Shown: piece after piece, positions 7,016 through 7,801 of the stretch
How the letters are laid out: every line of letters starts with the position of its first letter
Numbering within the stretch: position 1 is the stretch's first letter
Source of the DNA: Fibrobacter sp.
GTDB lineage: Bacteria; Fibrobacterota; Fibrobacteria; Fibrobacterales; Fibrobacteraceae
Direction: 5' to 3'
DNA: 7,801 nt
Assembly: GCA_012841225.1 (NCBI GenBank)
Contig: DUVD01000167.1
Span: forward strand, 1-7,801
Notes under the pieces: generated by a model
Databases searched by the model: none
Told to the model about the DNA's origin: nothing
The model's input: only the letters and a program-made list of their open reading frames with translations
Translations under genes and position numbers: made by a program

Positions 7016-7801
7016 CTATTTGCCAATCTCATCTAATTCTTCAAAACGCTCGTATCCTGCGAGTAAAGAAGCCTCTTTTTGAGCTAAGTCTGCTTGCACC
7101 AAAATTAATTTGTCTGAATTGGTATAAATAGAAGGCTGAATTAATTTTTGTTGTAATGCTTCTATTTCGATTTCAAGCGCTTCTATTTTTTGAGGCAATT
7201 GCTCGAACTCGCGTTCCTCTTTAAAACTACGCTTCTTTTTTGGAGCCAGCGTAGTTGTCGCCATTTTTTTCCTTTCTTCTGCTTTAAAGCTTTTCTCAGC
7301 ATTCCTTCGCTTTTGAGATTCTTCGTAATCCAAATAACCACCGACAACTTCGTGTATCTCTCCGGACTCTTCTATTCCAATAATCGTGGTAGCCATAGCA
7401 TCTAAAAAAGAGCGATCATGGCTAACGACCAGCACTGTGCCGGCATAATCGGCGAGCAAATCAACCAATAAGTCTAGAGTTTCCATATCTAAGTCATTAG
7501 TAGGTTCATCTAAAACTAAAATATTGGATGGCCTAGAAAACAAACCCGCAAGCAATAGCCTGTTGCGTTCGCCTCCAGAAAGAGCGCTTATGGTGCCTCG
7601 TGCACGATTCGGGGAGAATAAAAAATCTTGTAAATAGCTTAGGACATGCTTTTGCTTGCCATTTAAAGTAATGTACTCTTGACCATCGCCGACGTTTTCT
7701 ATAAGGGTGCTGTCTTCACGTAATCGATTGCGCATTTGATCAAAATAAGCGATTTCTAAATTGGTGCCTAAACGCACAGAGCCCGAATTGGGCTTTAATT
7801 C
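7016..7801 (-). CDS. uup: ABC-F ATPase, Uup type (5' part outside window)
   Basis: The C-terminal 261 residues of a soluble ABC-F protein with no transmembrane domain; the frame is open to the right edge, so the first ABC domain lies outside. Visible: the second ABC domain with GTNLEIAYFDQ after the Walker A region, the insert GKQKHVLSYLQDFLFSP (typical of Uup), the signature LSGGERNR (74-81 of the visible part), Walker B with ILVLDEPTNDLD (94-105), and the switch histidine SHDR (H128). A charged linker (about 165-195) follows, then a coiled coil (about 195-259, EQLPQKIEALEIEIEALQQKL to YERFEELDEI), the Uup C-terminal domain that binds DNA in E. coli Uup. Family knowledge places it at ribosomes and in genome stability (transposon precise excision). 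It converges on the regulator gene with 5 bases between the stops, so no separate terminator fits between them. Confidence 0.92.
   Translation of the reverse strand, partial: ELKPNSGSVRLGTNLEIAYFDQMRNRLREDSTLIENVGDGQEYITLNGKQKHVLSYLQDFLFSPNRARGTISALSGGERNRLLLAGLFSRPSNILVLDEPTNDLDMETLDLLVDLLADYAGTVLVVSHDRSFLDAMATTIIGIEESGEIHEVVGGYLDYEESQKRRNAEKSFKAEERKKMATTTLAPKKKRSFKEEREFEQLPQKIEALEIEIEALQQKLIQPSIYTNSDKLILVQADLAQKEASLLAGYERFEELDEIGK

Noticed and set aside
6850..7131. Plus-strand open frame across the ends of the regulator and uup genes
   Set aside because: It is out of frame with the regulator, antisense to uup, and has no domain or ribosome binding site.

Overview
The window looks like chromosomal DNA from a member of the Fibrobacterota or a close relative. 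The strongest pointer is a secreted GH16 beta-glucanase in the circularly permuted order known from the Fibrobacter succinogenes 1,3-1,4-beta-glucanase; its sequence follows that enzyme closely through the catalytic core. A protein with a type IX secretion (T9SS) type A C-terminal domain fits the same phylum. The DNA is AT-rich, densely coding and without any RNA gene, CRISPR array or mobile element that I can see.

Layout. Positions 1-1729 (minus) hold most of a DsbD-type membrane thiol:disulfide reductase whose C-terminal end lies beyond the left edge. It diverges across 57 bases from a plus-strand ECF-type sigma factor (1787-2320). The sigma gene is followed after 51 bases by a 745-residue exported beta-propeller protein with a T9SS sorting domain (2372-4609), whose architecture resembles PorZ. 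After a 107-base gap that carries an inverted repeat and a -10-like hexamer comes the GH16 glucanase (4717-5637). Twenty bases later starts a transcriptional regulator with two GntR-like winged helices in tandem and a LacI-type sensor domain (5658-7010). The right end (7016-7801, minus) is the C-terminal part of an Uup-type ABC-F ATPase, converging on the regulator with 5 bases between the two stop codons.

How the genes may work together. Glucanase and regulator look like one transcription unit for mixed-linkage beta-glucan use: an exported enzyme plus a cytoplasmic sugar-sensing regulator that could bind the inverted repeat in front of the glucanase. The sigma factor and the PorZ-like protein may form a second unit linked to T9SS or envelope function. 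DsbD (periplasmic reductant supply) and Uup (ribosome or DNA-associated ATPase) are housekeeping neighbours, although the sigma factor's high cysteine content beside a thiol reductase is worth noting. Operon, regulation and PorZ statements are inference from the sequence; the family assignments of DsbD, GH16, the GntR/LacI hybrid, Uup and the sigma factor rest on clear motifs.
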